A stretch of DNA of 37,100 bases from Rhodococcus phenolicus (lineage in GTDB: Bacteria; Actinomycetota; Actinomycetes; Mycobacteriales; Mycobacteriaceae): NCBI RefSeq assembly GCF_001646785.1, contig NZ_LRRH01000048.1, forward strand, positions 1 through 37,100, read 5' to 3'. Position 1 is the stretch's first letter; every line of letters begins with the position of its first letter. A model generated the notes under the pieces. It was not told the DNA's origin. It saw nothing but the letters and a program-made list of their open reading frames with translations, and made no database searches. Made by a program: the position numbers and the translations under genes. Positions 17,239 through 25,046 of this stretch are shown here, piece by piece.

Positions 17239-17754
17239 GTGACTTCTCGTACCGACTGGACCACTCGCGCCGAGACCGGCGCCGATATCGCCGCGATCCG
17301 CGAGATCAACCTCGCCGCGTTCGACACCGCCGAGGAGGCCGACCTCGTCGACGCGCTGCGTCGCGACCCCGCCTGGATCGACGGACTGTCGCTGGTCACT
17401 CTCGACGACACCGGCGCCCTCGTCGGCTATGTCCTGCTGACCCGCGCGCACATCGGAGATACCCCGGCCCTGTGCCTGGGACCGTGCGCGGTCCTGCCGC
17501 AGTACCAGAGCACCGGCGTCGGATCGGCCGCGATCCGCGCGGCTCTCGAGGCCGCCAGAGCGAAGGGTGAGCATTTCGTCACCGTCCTCGGGCACCCGGG
17601 GTACTACCCGCGTTTCGGGTTCACCCGCGCCAGCACCCACGGCGTCACCATGAAGATGTCCGTCCCCGACGACGCGCTGATGGTGCTGAGCCTGGACACC
17701 GAACCCCTGCCCAGTGGCGTCATCCGCTACGCGGCAGCCTTCGGCGACATCTGA
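17239..17754 (+). CDS. GNAT-family N-acetyltransferase (YhbS-like)
   Basis: A 171-residue cytosolic acetyl-CoA-dependent acyltransferase. The N-terminal region TRAETGADIAAIREINLAAFDTAEEADLVDALR, the pocket LGPCAVLPQYQSTGVGSAAIRAALEAARAKG (motif A, QxxGxG/A type) and VTVLGHPGYYPRFGFTRAS are characteristic of YhbS-type GNATs. The substrate is unknown. The start is GTG 17239 with AGAAGGA 8 bases upstream. It lies 82 bases after rsgA on the same strand, so cotranscription is possible. Confidence 0.88.
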   Translation: MTSRTDWTTRAETGADIAAIREINLAAFDTAEEADLVDALRRDPAWIDGLSLVTLDDTGALVGYVLLTRAHIGDTPALCLGPCAVLPQYQSTGVGSAAIRAALEAARAKGEHFVTVLGHPGYYPRFGFTRASTHGVTMKMSVPDDALMVLSLDTEPLPSGVIRYAAAFGDI

Positions 17755-17878
17755 CCACTCCCGTCCGGCCGGCAACCCGGTGACCCCGGGGCTCGTCTAC
17801 GCACCCGCAGGCGGGCCCCGGCGGTGTGTCGCGACAGGACCACACCGAGGTGAGCTCCGACATCGACCGCGCTCGCGA

Positions 17879-19258
17879 TCAACCGGCTTCGCGGGCGGCG
17901 CCGGTCCCGCCGTCCGCCGCCTCGGTGTGCTCGCGGAGCCGGTCGATCGCGATCCGCGCGAACACCTGCTGCTCGGTCGCGGCCATCTCGTTGCGTCCCG
18001 TGGAGAAGAACGCCTGCGCCCACGACAGCAGCGTCGACAGTTTCGACGAGAACCCCACCAGATACAGCAGGTGGACGAACAGCCACGCGATCCAGCCGAT
18101 GAACCCACTGATCTCGAGCTTGCCGACCTTCGCGACGGCACTGAACCGCGAAATCGTCGCCATGCTGCCCTTGTCGAAGTACTTGAACGGTTTGCGTTGC
18201 GCCGGATCCTGCCCGTCCAGGCCCGCGACGATCTGCTGCGCCGCATACTTGCCGCCCTGCATCGCGACCTGCGCGAGACCGGGCAGTTTGTCCAGCGACA
18301 TCATGTCGCCGATCACGAACACGTTCGGATGTCCCGGCAACGACAGGTCGGGCTGCACCTCGACCCGGCCGGCCCGGTCGATGCCGGCACCGGACTGGTC
18401 GGCGAGCTGTTTGCCGAGCGGGCTCGCCGCGACCCCGGCCGACCACACCTTGCACTGCGACTCGATCCGACGCTCCGTGCCGTCCTTGTCCTTGACGGTC
18501 AGGCCCTCCGCGTCGACGCCGGTGACCATCGCACCGAGCTGGATCTCCACACCGAGACGTTCGAGGGTGCCGCGCGCCTTGCGGCTGAGTTTGCCGCCGT
18601 ACACCGGCAGCACGTCGGGGGCGCCGTCGAGCAGCACCACCCGCGCCTCGGTCGGATCGATGTGCCGGAACGCGCCCTTGAGGGTGCGCCGCGACAGTTC
18701 CGCGATCTGCCCGGCCAGCTCCACCCCGGTCGGGCCGGCGCCGACGACCACGAAGGTCAGCAGCCGCGCGCGCTCGTCGTGATCGTCGGACAACTCGGCC
18801 TGCTCGAACGCCCCCAGGATGCGTCCGCGCAGTTCGAGGGCGTCGTCGATCGTCTTCATGCCGGGGGCGTACTCGGCGAAATGGTCGTTGCCGAAATAGG
18901 ACTGGCCGGCGCCGGCGGCGACAATGAGGCTGTCGAACTCGGTGATGGTGATCCGGTCCAGGAAGCGGGAGCTCACCGTCTGCGCGTCGATGTCGATCGC
19001 CTCGACGTCTCCGAGCAGCACCTGCGCGTTCTTCTGCTTGCGCAGCACCATGCGGGTGGCGGGGGCGATGTCACCGACGGACAGGATGCCGGTGGCGACC
19101 TGATAGAGCAGCGGCTGGAACAGATGGTGGCTGGTGCGGGCGATCAGCACGACGTCGACGTCCGCGCGTTTGAGGGCCTGGGTGGCGAACAGGCCACCGA
19201 ATCCGGATCCGATCACGACGACCCGATGACGATGTGACCCGACTGGCTGGACGCTCAT
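17879..19258 (-). CDS. ndh: Type II NADH:quinone oxidoreductase
   Basis: A 459-residue flavoprotein that passes electrons from NADH to menaquinone at the cytoplasmic membrane without proton pumping. The FAD-binding Rossmann motif VVVIGSGFGGLFATQAL is near the N-terminus, followed by TSHHLFQPLLYQVATGILS, the NADH-binding Rossmann motif VVVGAGPTGVELAGQIAEL, the FAD block VFVIGDMM, and the quinone-site region LAQVAMQGGKYAAQQI. A C-terminal hydrophobic stretch (GFIGWIAWLFVHLLYLVGF) attaches it to the membrane. GGGAG lies 7 bases before the ATG. It corresponds to Rv1854c in M. tuberculosis and has the same relative orientation to blaI. It is convergent with the GNAT gene. Confidence 0.95.
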   Translation of the reverse strand: MSVQPVGSHRHRVVVIGSGFGGLFATQALKRADVDVVLIARTSHHLFQPLLYQVATGILSVGDIAPATRMVLRKQKNAQVLLGDVEAIDIDAQTVSSRFLDRITITEFDSLIVAAGAGQSYFGNDHFAEYAPGMKTIDDALELRGRILGAFEQAELSDDHDERARLLTFVVVGAGPTGVELAGQIAELSRRTLKGAFRHIDPTEARVVLLDGAPDVLPVYGGKLSRKARGTLERLGVEIQLGAMVTGVDAEGLTVKDKDGTERRIESQCKVWSAGVAASPLGKQLADQSGAGIDRAGRVEVQPDLSLPGHPNVFVIGDMMSLDKLPGLAQVAMQGGKYAAQQIVAGLDGQDPAQRKPFKYFDKGSMATISRFSAVAKVGKLEISGFIGWIAWLFVHLLYLVGFSSKLSTLLSWAQAFFSTGRNEMAATEQQVFARIAIDRLREHTEAADGGTGAAREAG

Positions 19259-19419
19259 CTGATGCTCCCTCGATGTCTGTCAGTGACCGCGCCTGCGGTG
19301 TCGGCGCGATCCCCGCCGCTCTCGGCGAACAGCCCCAGTCTCGCAGCATTCGCCGGTTGCGGCGCGGCGATCGATCGGGCGCGTGCCGCTGCGGTGGGAG
19401 CGGCGGGCCGCGCGCGGGG

Positions 19420-20451
19420 TCATTCGGATTCGCGCAGCAGCCCGTACACCGGGTTGTGGCGGGCGGCGTGCCGCACCGCGTCGTTGGTGGCCGAGGTGTA
19501 GATCTGCACCGTCTGCAGCGACCGGTGGCCGAGCAGTTGCTGCAGCTCGACCATCGTGGCGCCGCTGTCGGCGAGGCTGGTCGCGAAGGTGTGCCGCAGC
19601 GCGTGTGCGAGCGCGCCGCGTTTGCGTTCGGATTCGATGCCGGCCATCCGGTACATGCGCCGCACCCGGTACTGCAGGGTGCCGCGGGTGATGCGCCGGC
19701 CGTCGCTGCCGACGAACAGCGGATCCTCCGGGGGGAAGCGTTCCCAGATCGCCAGGTCGGCGCGGTCGGCGCGGGCGGTGCGCCGCGTCGACGGGAAGCG
19801 GGTGTACCGCTGGTCGAGGTAGGCCGAGACGATCGCCGTCCAGCTGGCCTCGAGGGGGATCTCGCGTTCGGTGGCGCCCTTGCCGAGCACCCGCAGCACC
19901 GGGGCCTCGAGGCCACCGAGAATGCTCGACAGGTCGAGCCGGATCAGTTCGTCGGAGCGGATGCCGGTGAGCAGCAGCGTCGCGATGAGCGCCAGGTCGC
20001 GGCCCGGCCAGTCCCGCGGCCCGGCCTCGGGGCGTTGCGCCTGCACGGTGAGCGTGTCGACGAGTTGCCCGATCGCGGCCGGTTTGAACGCCTTGGGGGT
20101 GTGCTGCGGGCGTTTGGGCTGGGCGATCGACGCCATCGGGTTGCCCTCCGAGATGCCTTCGGAGACCAGGAAATTGCAGAAGTTGTTCCACACCGACCAG
20201 GCCCGGCGCACCGAGGCGGGTTGCCGTTCGCGGGCGAACGCCGCGAACGCCGAGCGCAGCGACCGGATCGTCACGTCGTGCACGGTCAGGGCGTCGGGTT
20301 CGGTGCGCTGCGCGGCCGCCAGCTGCTCGCACACCGCCCGCAGATCCAGCCGGTAGGCCTTGACGGTGTGGGCGGACCGTTTCGCCGTCTGCAGGGTTTC
20401 GAGGTACGCCGAGGTCCATCCCAGCAGGCCCGGTTCGTCCCCGTTCGCCAT
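19420..20451 (-). CDS. Tyrosine recombinase (XerC/D-like integrase)
   Basis: A 343-residue site-specific recombinase. An N-terminal SAM-like core-binding domain (TSAYLETLQTAKRSAHTVKAYRLDLRAVCEQL...SVRRAWSVWNNFCNFLV) is followed by the catalytic domain. All active residues are visible: Arg in LTGIRSDEL, Lys in VLGKGATEREIPL, His and Arg in HALRHTFATSLAD, His in LLGHRSLQTVQIYT and Tyr in IYTSAT. It appears complete. No phage or transposon gene, no att repeat and no tRNA lies next to it, so it is not obviously part of a mobile element. It lies 9 kb from the dif candidate, but is longer than the usual XerC/D (about 300). Either a domesticated recombinase or a remnant of an integrated element. Confidence 0.88.
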   Translation of the reverse strand: MANGDEPGLLGWTSAYLETLQTAKRSAHTVKAYRLDLRAVCEQLAAAQRTEPDALTVHDVTIRSLRSAFAAFARERQPASVRRAWSVWNNFCNFLVSEGISEGNPMASIAQPKRPQHTPKAFKPAAIGQLVDTLTVQAQRPEAGPRDWPGRDLALIATLLLTGIRSDELIRLDLSSILGGLEAPVLRVLGKGATEREIPLEASWTAIVSAYLDQRYTRFPSTRRTARADRADLAIWERFPPEDPLFVGSDGRRITRGTLQYRVRRMYRMAGIESERKRGALAHALRHTFATSLADSGATMVELQQLLGHRSLQTVQIYTSATNDAVRHAARHNPVYGLLRESE

Positions 20452-20571
20452 CGTGCACCCTTTCCGCCCGCCTCGTGTCGTACATGTGTGCGAGAACAGT
20501 GTGGCATTCCGGTCCGACAGCGCCGGGTCCTGCCGTGCGGGGCATCCGCGCCGGTGGGGGACAATCGGCGG

Positions 20572-21144
20572 ATGCGGTCGCGAACGAAGATCCTGGAGGC
20601 CACGCTCGGCCTCATCGCCGACGTCGGCTTCGAGGGCGTCACGATCGCCGGGGCGGCGCAGGCCGCGGGGGTGTCCCGGCAGACGGTGTATTCGATCTTC
20701 GGGACCCGGGAGGAACTGGTCTCCCAGGCGATCAGCGGGCAGGTGCTCGCGGCGTACGCGGAGATGACCGCCCGGCTCGAGCGGATCGAGGATCCGGGGG
20801 AGTACGTCGTGGAAACCATCGTCCTCGGGCGCACGGTGGTGCGGGAGCATCCGGTGCTGGCGGTGCTGTTGCGCGGCGGCGGTGAGAACCCGGTGTTCGA
20901 CTCGGGCATGGTCGACCGGGCCAAGCCGATCGGCCGCCAGTTGCTGGCGCCGCTGGTGCGCCGCCATCCGGGGCTGGAACCGCACGTCGACGACATCGTG
21001 GTGATGTCGCTGCTCACGGGGCTGTCGGTGCTGTTGTTCGCGGGCGACACGATGGGGTCGGACGAGGAATTGCGCACGTTTCTGCGGCGGTGGCTGGTGC
21101 CGGGGATGCCGTCCGTCGGGCAACCCACGCCGCGTGATTCTTGA
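20572..21144 (+). CDS. TetR-family transcriptional regulator
   Basis: A 190-residue regulator with the TetR N-terminal helix-turn-helix: RTKILEATLGLIADVGFEGVTIAGAAQAAGVSRQTVYSIFGTREELVSQAI. The rest is the variable ligand-binding domain. The ATG at 20572 has GACAAT ending 6 bases upstream, so transcription may be leaderless, although a GGGGGA run also precedes it. The gene ends in the promoter of the GMC oxidoreductase, and the GMC -35 element overlaps its stop codon. Local control of that gene is the simplest hypothesis. The long frame upstream of 20572 is the shadow of the recombinase gene. Confidence 0.9.
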   Translation: MRSRTKILEATLGLIADVGFEGVTIAGAAQAAGVSRQTVYSIFGTREELVSQAISGQVLAAYAEMTARLERIEDPGEYVVETIVLGRTVVREHPVLAVLLRGGGENPVFDSGMVDRAKPIGRQLLAPLVRRHPGLEPHVDDIVVMSLLTGLSVLLFAGDTMGSDEELRTFLRRWLVPGMPSVGQPTPRDS

Positions 21145-21174
21145 CACTTTGGGCTTCGACTGTCTAGTTTGACA
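21141..21174 (+). promoter_or_regulatory. Promoter of the GMC oxidoreductase with possible TetR operator
   Basis: TTGACA (21141-21146), an 18-base spacer and TAGTTT (21165-21170) are the best -35/-10 pair in the window. TGTC (21161-21164) and GACA (21171-21174) form an inverted repeat that brackets the -10. TTGACA occurs again at 21169-21174. A repressor bound to the inverted repeat would block initiation; the neighbouring TetR protein is the obvious candidate. Confidence 0.55.
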
Positions 21175-21226
21175 TCCGCCCAGCGATGTGTCCGCCCCAC
21201 GCGGACACCCACGGCGCCGGAACCAC

Positions 21227-22837
21227 ATGGGGGGATCGAACTTGTCCGCACTCACGCGTCGCTCGTTTCTGACCGGGGCGGCCGCCGCCGGTCTGATCCT
21301 GGCCGGCTCGACCACCGCGAACGCCGCACCCGGCATCGGCGCCCGCATCAACCGGGTCACCGTGACCCGCGAAGAGCACCGCGTGATCGTCATCGACTCC
21401 GGCTTCGGTGGCGGCGTCACCGCCCTGCGCCTGGCCCAGGCCGGGGTACCCGTCACCGTCCTCGAACGCGGCCGCCGCTGGCCCACCGGCCCCAACGCCA
21501 CGACCTTCCCGCGCGTCGCCAACCCCGACAAGCGCATCCTGTGGCACAAATCGTTCCCCGAGGTCTTCGGGCAGCGCCTGAGCGTCGACCCCTACGTCGG
21601 CCTCGTCGAAGCCGTCCCCGGCGAGAACATGACCGCCCTGTGCGCGGCCGCGGTCGGCGGCGGCTCGATCGTCTACCAGGGCATGTCGCTGCAGCCCAGC
21701 AGGGACGTCTTCAACACGCACTTCCCGAACGAGCTCGACTGGGACCTGATGAACCGCGTGCACTACCCGCGCGTGGCCCGGATGCTCGGACTCGCCACCG
21801 CCCCCGACGAACTCGTCGCCAGCCCCACCTACGCCGCCGCGCGCATCTTCGCCGACCGCGTCCGCGCCGCCGGCATGCCCCTCGACAAGATCCCCATGCC
21901 GATCGACTGGAACTTCGCGCTCGCCGAACTGCGCGGGGAAATGGCCTCCGCCTACACCAACGGCGCCGGCGCGCTCGGCGTCAACAACGGCGGCAAGCAC
22001 ACCGTCGACGTCACCTACATCGCCGAGGCCGAAGCCACCGGCCGGGCCACCGTCGAGGTCATGCACGACGTCACCGACATCGAACGCGCCGCCGACGGCC
22101 GCTGGACCGTGTACGTCGACCGTACCGACGAAACCGGCACCGTCCTCGAGAACAAGATCCTCACCACCGACGCACTCGTGCTCGCCGCCGGCAGCCTGGG
22201 CACCACCCGCCTGCTGATGCGCGCGGCCGCCAAGGGACAGATCACCGACCTGCCCGACGAACTCGGCCGCGGCTGGGGCACCAACGCCGACCGCATCTAC
22301 ATGTGGACGGACACGACGGAGAACTTCGGGGCGGTCCAGGGCGGCCCCGTCGTCTACGGCAGCAAGAACTGGGCCGACCCGCACACCGCCCACACCATCA
22401 TCCAGGCGTCGCTGCCGTCGTTCCAGATCGACACCCGCACCACCACCCTCGTCGGCTACGGCGTCAGCAACGGACGCGGCAACTTCGTCTACGACGGCGG
22501 CCGCGACGACGCGGTGCTGCGCTGGCCGTACGAGGGCGACGCCGCCATCCAGAACAACCACATCGATCCCGCCGTGCGCCGCATCGCCGGAGACGCCGCC
22601 GTCGTCATCGACACCAACCAGGTCGTGCCGTCCACCTGGCATCCGCTCGGCGGCGCCAACATGGGCAGCGTCTGCGACCTCGACGGCCGCGTCCTCGGCC
22701 AACGCGGCCTGTACGTACTCGACGGGGCCCTGATGCCCGGCAACGCCGCCGCATGCAACCCGTCGATGACCATCGCCGCCGTCGCCGAACGGGCCCTCGA
22801 CAACCTCGTCGCACAGGACGTGGGCACCGTCATCTGA
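21227..22837 (+). CDS. Tat-exported GMC oxidoreductase, cholesterol-oxidase-like
   Basis: A 536-residue FAD enzyme of the class I cholesterol oxidase group, which oxidises 3-hydroxysterols with O2. A twin-arginine signal LTRRSFLTGAAAAGLILAGSTTANAAP indicates folded export. Active-site blocks are present: WHPLGG with the His at residue 472 and CNPSMTIAAVAERALDN with the Asn at residue 511. Two departures stand out: the nucleotide-binding loop reads VIDSGFGGGVTAL, with Asp (residue 57) where the first Gly of GxGxxG is expected, and Gln393 (HTIIQASLP) seems to occupy the place of the catalytic Glu of Streptomyces cholesterol oxidase. The substrate may therefore differ. The start is uncertain: ATG 21227, TTG 21242 (G-rich run upstream) or GTG 21188. 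Confidence 0.8.
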   Translation: MGGSNLSALTRRSFLTGAAAAGLILAGSTTANAAPGIGARINRVTVTREEHRVIVIDSGFGGGVTALRLAQAGVPVTVLERGRRWPTGPNATTFPRVANPDKRILWHKSFPEVFGQRLSVDPYVGLVEAVPGENMTALCAAAVGGGSIVYQGMSLQPSRDVFNTHFPNELDWDLMNRVHYPRVARMLGLATAPDELVASPTYAAARIFADRVRAAGMPLDKIPMPIDWNFALAELRGEMASAYTNGAGALGVNNGGKHTVDVTYIAEAEATGRATVEVMHDVTDIERAADGRWTVYVDRTDETGTVLENKILTTDALVLAAGSLGTTRLLMRAAAKGQITDLPDELGRGWGTNADRIYMWTDTTENFGAVQGGPVVYGSKNWADPHTAHTIIQASLPSFQIDTRTTTLVGYGVSNGRGNFVYDGGRDDAVLRWPYEGDAAIQNNHIDPAVRRIAGDAAVVIDTNQVVPSTWHPLGGANMGSVCDLDGRVLGQRGLYVLDGALMPGNAAACNPSMTIAAVAERALDNLVAQDVGTVI

Positions 22838-22861
22838 CACACCGACCCGGGGGATGGGAAC

Positions 22862-22898
22862 GGCGGCGTGGCGTCACGGCAGGTGACGCCACGCCGCC
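22862..22898. terminator. 16-bp perfect inverted repeat between convergent GMC and urease genes, overlapping the ureD 3' end
   Basis: GGCGGCGTGGCGTCAC (22862-22877) and its exact complement (22883-22898) flank a 5-base loop. It begins 24 bases after the GMC stop. On the other strand it covers the last codons and stop of ureD (22874-22898). It probably acts as a bidirectional terminator for the converging transcripts. No T tract. Confidence 0.7.
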
Positions 22899-23599
22899 AC
22901 ACTGTCGTCCACGGCACCCGACCGGTGCAGATCATCACCGAGCCACCGCACCAGCGCGCCCGGACCGTCCAGATCGAACCGGTATGCCCCGTCCCCGGGA
23001 TCCGCCCCGGACACGGGGCGCCACCCCAGCGCCAGCACCGAATCCACCACCCGATGCGATCCGACGACACCCGGCAGCGCCCGCACCTGCGGAGACAGAT
23101 CCAGATCCTCGACGAGCAGCGGACGGCCCTCACAGGTCGCCACCGTGCGCGACCGCACCGCACCACCCCGCTCACCGCTGCGGCCGAGCACCAGCGTCTC
23201 ACGCAGCACCACCCGCGCGTCGCGGTCGAGGACCAGCTCGGTACGGCGTGTCACCTCGGCGCCGTCGGCCACCACGAACGGCAACCCGTCCCACACCAGC
23301 GTCGCGCCCGCACCCAGCCGCGCCCGCACCGTCCAGCTCGATGCCCGCCCCGCCGCGTCGTAGGCGACGGTCCCCGCGGTCTCGACCACCTCGAGCCACG
23401 CCCCGGCACCGACCTCGAGGTCGAGCACTACCTCGTCGCCGCCGAGCAGCAACGCCCCCGTCGCGACCAACGCGACCCGCGCGCCGCGTGCGTCACCACC
23501 CTGCACCCGCGGGCCGAACGCGCCCGGCACCAACCGGCAGCGGGCCCGGCCGCGCGCGGCTTCCACGGCGACCGTCGTCGGTGTGCTCGGTTCGGTCAC
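22874..23599 (-). CDS. ureD: Urease accessory protein UreD
   Basis: A 241-residue urease maturation scaffold that binds apo-urease and, with UreF and UreG, delivers nickel to the active site. Recognisable features: [18 protein letters not shown] near the N-terminus, [83 protein letters not shown]. The GTG start at 23599 overlaps the ureG stop (GTGA). It is the last gene of the ureABCFGD operon, the actinobacterial order. Its final eight codons form half of a terminator hairpin. Confidence 0.9.
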   Translation of the reverse strand: MTEPSTPTTVAVEAARGRARCRLVPGAFGPRVQGGDARGARVALVATGALLLGGDEVVLDLEVGAGAWLEVVETAGTVAYDAAGRASSWTVRARLGAGATLVWDGLPFVVADGAEVTRRTELVLDRDARVVLRETLVLGRSGERGGAVRSRTVATCEGRPLLVEDLDLSPQVRALPGVVGSHRVVDSVLALGWRPVSGADPGDGAYRFDLDGPGALVRWLGDDLHRSGAVDDSVAAWRHLP

Positions 23600-24348
23600 T
23601 GCGGAATCGGCGCGTGCCCGTGCCCGTGCCCATGACCGTGGCCATCACCGTGCCCGTGTGCGTGGTCGTCCTCGGCGTGGAAATGCGGCGCCATCGGCCC
23701 CGGATCCACCGGCACCAACCGGCCCCCGGTGTGCTCGGCCAGCACCGACCGCACCCACGCACACAACGCCGCCACCGACACCGGATCGGTCCGCGACAAC
23801 GCCAGCACCGGCCGCCCCTCCCGCGCCGCCTGCCCGTCCGCCACCATCTGCGGCACATCCACCCCCACATAGGGCGCCAGATCCGTCTTGTTCACCACCA
23901 GCAGATCCGCGCGCGCAATACCCGGGCCACCCTTCCGCGCGACGTCACCGCCCCCGGCGACATCGAGCACGAAGATCTGCGCATCGACCAGCGCGGGGGA
24001 GAAGGTCGCCGTCAGATTGTCCCCACCGGACTCGACGAGCACCACATCCAACGGCGCGAAATCCTCCTCGAGATCCTCCACCGCCAGCAGATTCGCCGTC
24101 ACATCGTCGCGGATCGCGGTGTGCGGGCACGCCCCGGTCTCCACGGCCCGGATCCGCTCCGGATCCAGCACCCCCGCCGACCGCAGGAACCGGGCATCCT
24201 CGTCGGTGTAGATGTCGTTGGTGATCACCCCCAACGCCAACTCCCCGGACAACTCCCGGCACAACAACGCGATCAGCGAACTCTTCCCGGTCCCGACCGG
24301 ACCGGCCACCCCGAGACGCAGGGCACGAGTGGAAATGCGATCAGGCAC
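23596..24348 (-). CDS. ureG: Urease accessory GTPase UreG with C-terminal His-rich tail
   Basis: A 250-residue SIMIBI GTPase that supplies nickel for urease assembly. Motifs: P-loop [23 protein letters not shown], nickel-binding CPH in [28 protein letters not shown], and G4-type [12 protein letters not shown]. After a normal end (about residue 220, [11 protein letters not shown]) there is a tail of about 30 residues made largely of His-Gly and His-Ala pairs, with about a dozen histidines. Such stretches bind or store nickel in other UreG and HypB proteins but are usually N-terminal. I choose GTG 24348, with AAAGG 7 bases upstream and an 8-base overlap with ureF; the ATG at 24375 would overlap by 35. 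Confidence 0.95.
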   Translation of the reverse strand: MPDRISTRALRLGVAGPVGTGKSSLIALLCRELSGELALGVITNDIYTDEDARFLRSAGVLDPERIRAVETGACPHTAIRDDVTANLLAVEDLEEDFAPLDVVLVESGGDNLTATFSPALVDAQIFVLDVAGGGDVARKGGPGIARADLLVVNKTDLAPYVGVDVPQMVADGQAAREGRPVLALSRTDPVSVAALCAWVRSVLAEHTGGRLVPVDPGPMAPHFHAEDDHAHGHGDGHGHGHGHGHAPIPQ

Positions 24349-25045
24349 TGAACAACCTTTCTGTGGTGCGGGCATGATTTTCGGCCCACTGTTCGACGAG
24401 CGGCGCTGCGAACGCCGGAATCTGCTCGACCTCGGTCAACCCCGCCACCGCGGCGACGAGCTCCTCGATCAACGGCTGCGCCGCCAGCACCCACGCCGTC
24501 GCCTCGGCAGGATCGACCGGCTCGAGTTTGAGCGTCGCCGCCGCGATCGTCTGCGCATCGTCGTAGCCGACCAGCCGCGCGGTGTGCTCGGCATCCAACC
24601 CGGCGCGCGCCGCGAGCATCCCCAACGCCACCGGACGCGACGGCCGCCAGGACCGCGGAATCCGCTCCTGGTCCGGCCACAACCGCCGCAACAACCGCAG
24701 ATAGCCGCGCCCCAGCTGCCGGGAACTCGCCCGCAACGCCGCGCTCGGCGTGCGCGCGGCCCACGCCGCCTCCACCGCATCGAGACCCCCACCGGCCACA
24801 GCGGAGCCCGAGGTCACGGCGACCGTCCGGGCGACGACCGCGGTGCCGGCCTCGACGACCGTCACCGTCCGCAACCGGGCCGCGATGTAGCCCGGCACGT
24901 CCCCGGGCGGCAACCCCGCGCGCAACGCCGGCTCCAGACCGGCGGACTGGGTGTGCGCACCGGTCGGCAACCGCGCATCGGCGAGCAACGCCAGCAACAG
25001 CGCCTGTGACTGCGTCTGTGACGGCAACCGGATGTTCTCGTCCAC
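24341..25045 (-). CDS. ureF: Urease accessory protein UreF
   Basis: A 234-residue all-helical urease chaperone that links UreG to the UreD-urease complex. Family blocks: [26 protein letters not shown] at the N-terminus, [72 protein letters not shown] and a C-terminal helix. The GTG at 25045 begins one base after the ureC stop (TGA-C-GTG), which suggests tight coupling. It overlaps ureG by 8 bases. Confidence 0.92.
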   Translation of the reverse strand: MDENIRLPSQTQSQALLLALLADARLPTGAHTQSAGLEPALRAGLPPGDVPGYIAARLRTVTVVEAGTAVVARTVAVTSGSAVAGGGLDAVEAAWAARTPSAALRASSRQLGRGYLRLLRRLWPDQERIPRSWRPSRPVALGMLAARAGLDAEHTARLVGYDDAQTIAAATLKLEPVDPAEATAWVLAAQPLIEELVAAVAGLTEVEQIPAFAAPLVEQWAENHARTTERLFSA

Positions 25046-25046
25046 G

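Noticed and set aside
20475-20500. Partial palindrome around ACATGT upstream of the tyrosine recombinase
   Set aside because: Only CTCG/CGAG and the central six bases are symmetric, too weak for an att site or operator call.
21356-21366. GTCACCGTGAC inside the GMC gene as a fourth copy of the terminus motif
   Set aside because: It is fully explained by the codons for RVTVTR, has a different central base and lacks the AATT and CTGGG flanks.
21169-24351. 1060-codon plus-strand frame across the GMC and urease genes
   Set aside because: It is a composition shadow of the GMC gene and of the urease genes on the other strand; the protein is Arg/His/Pro-rich without domains.
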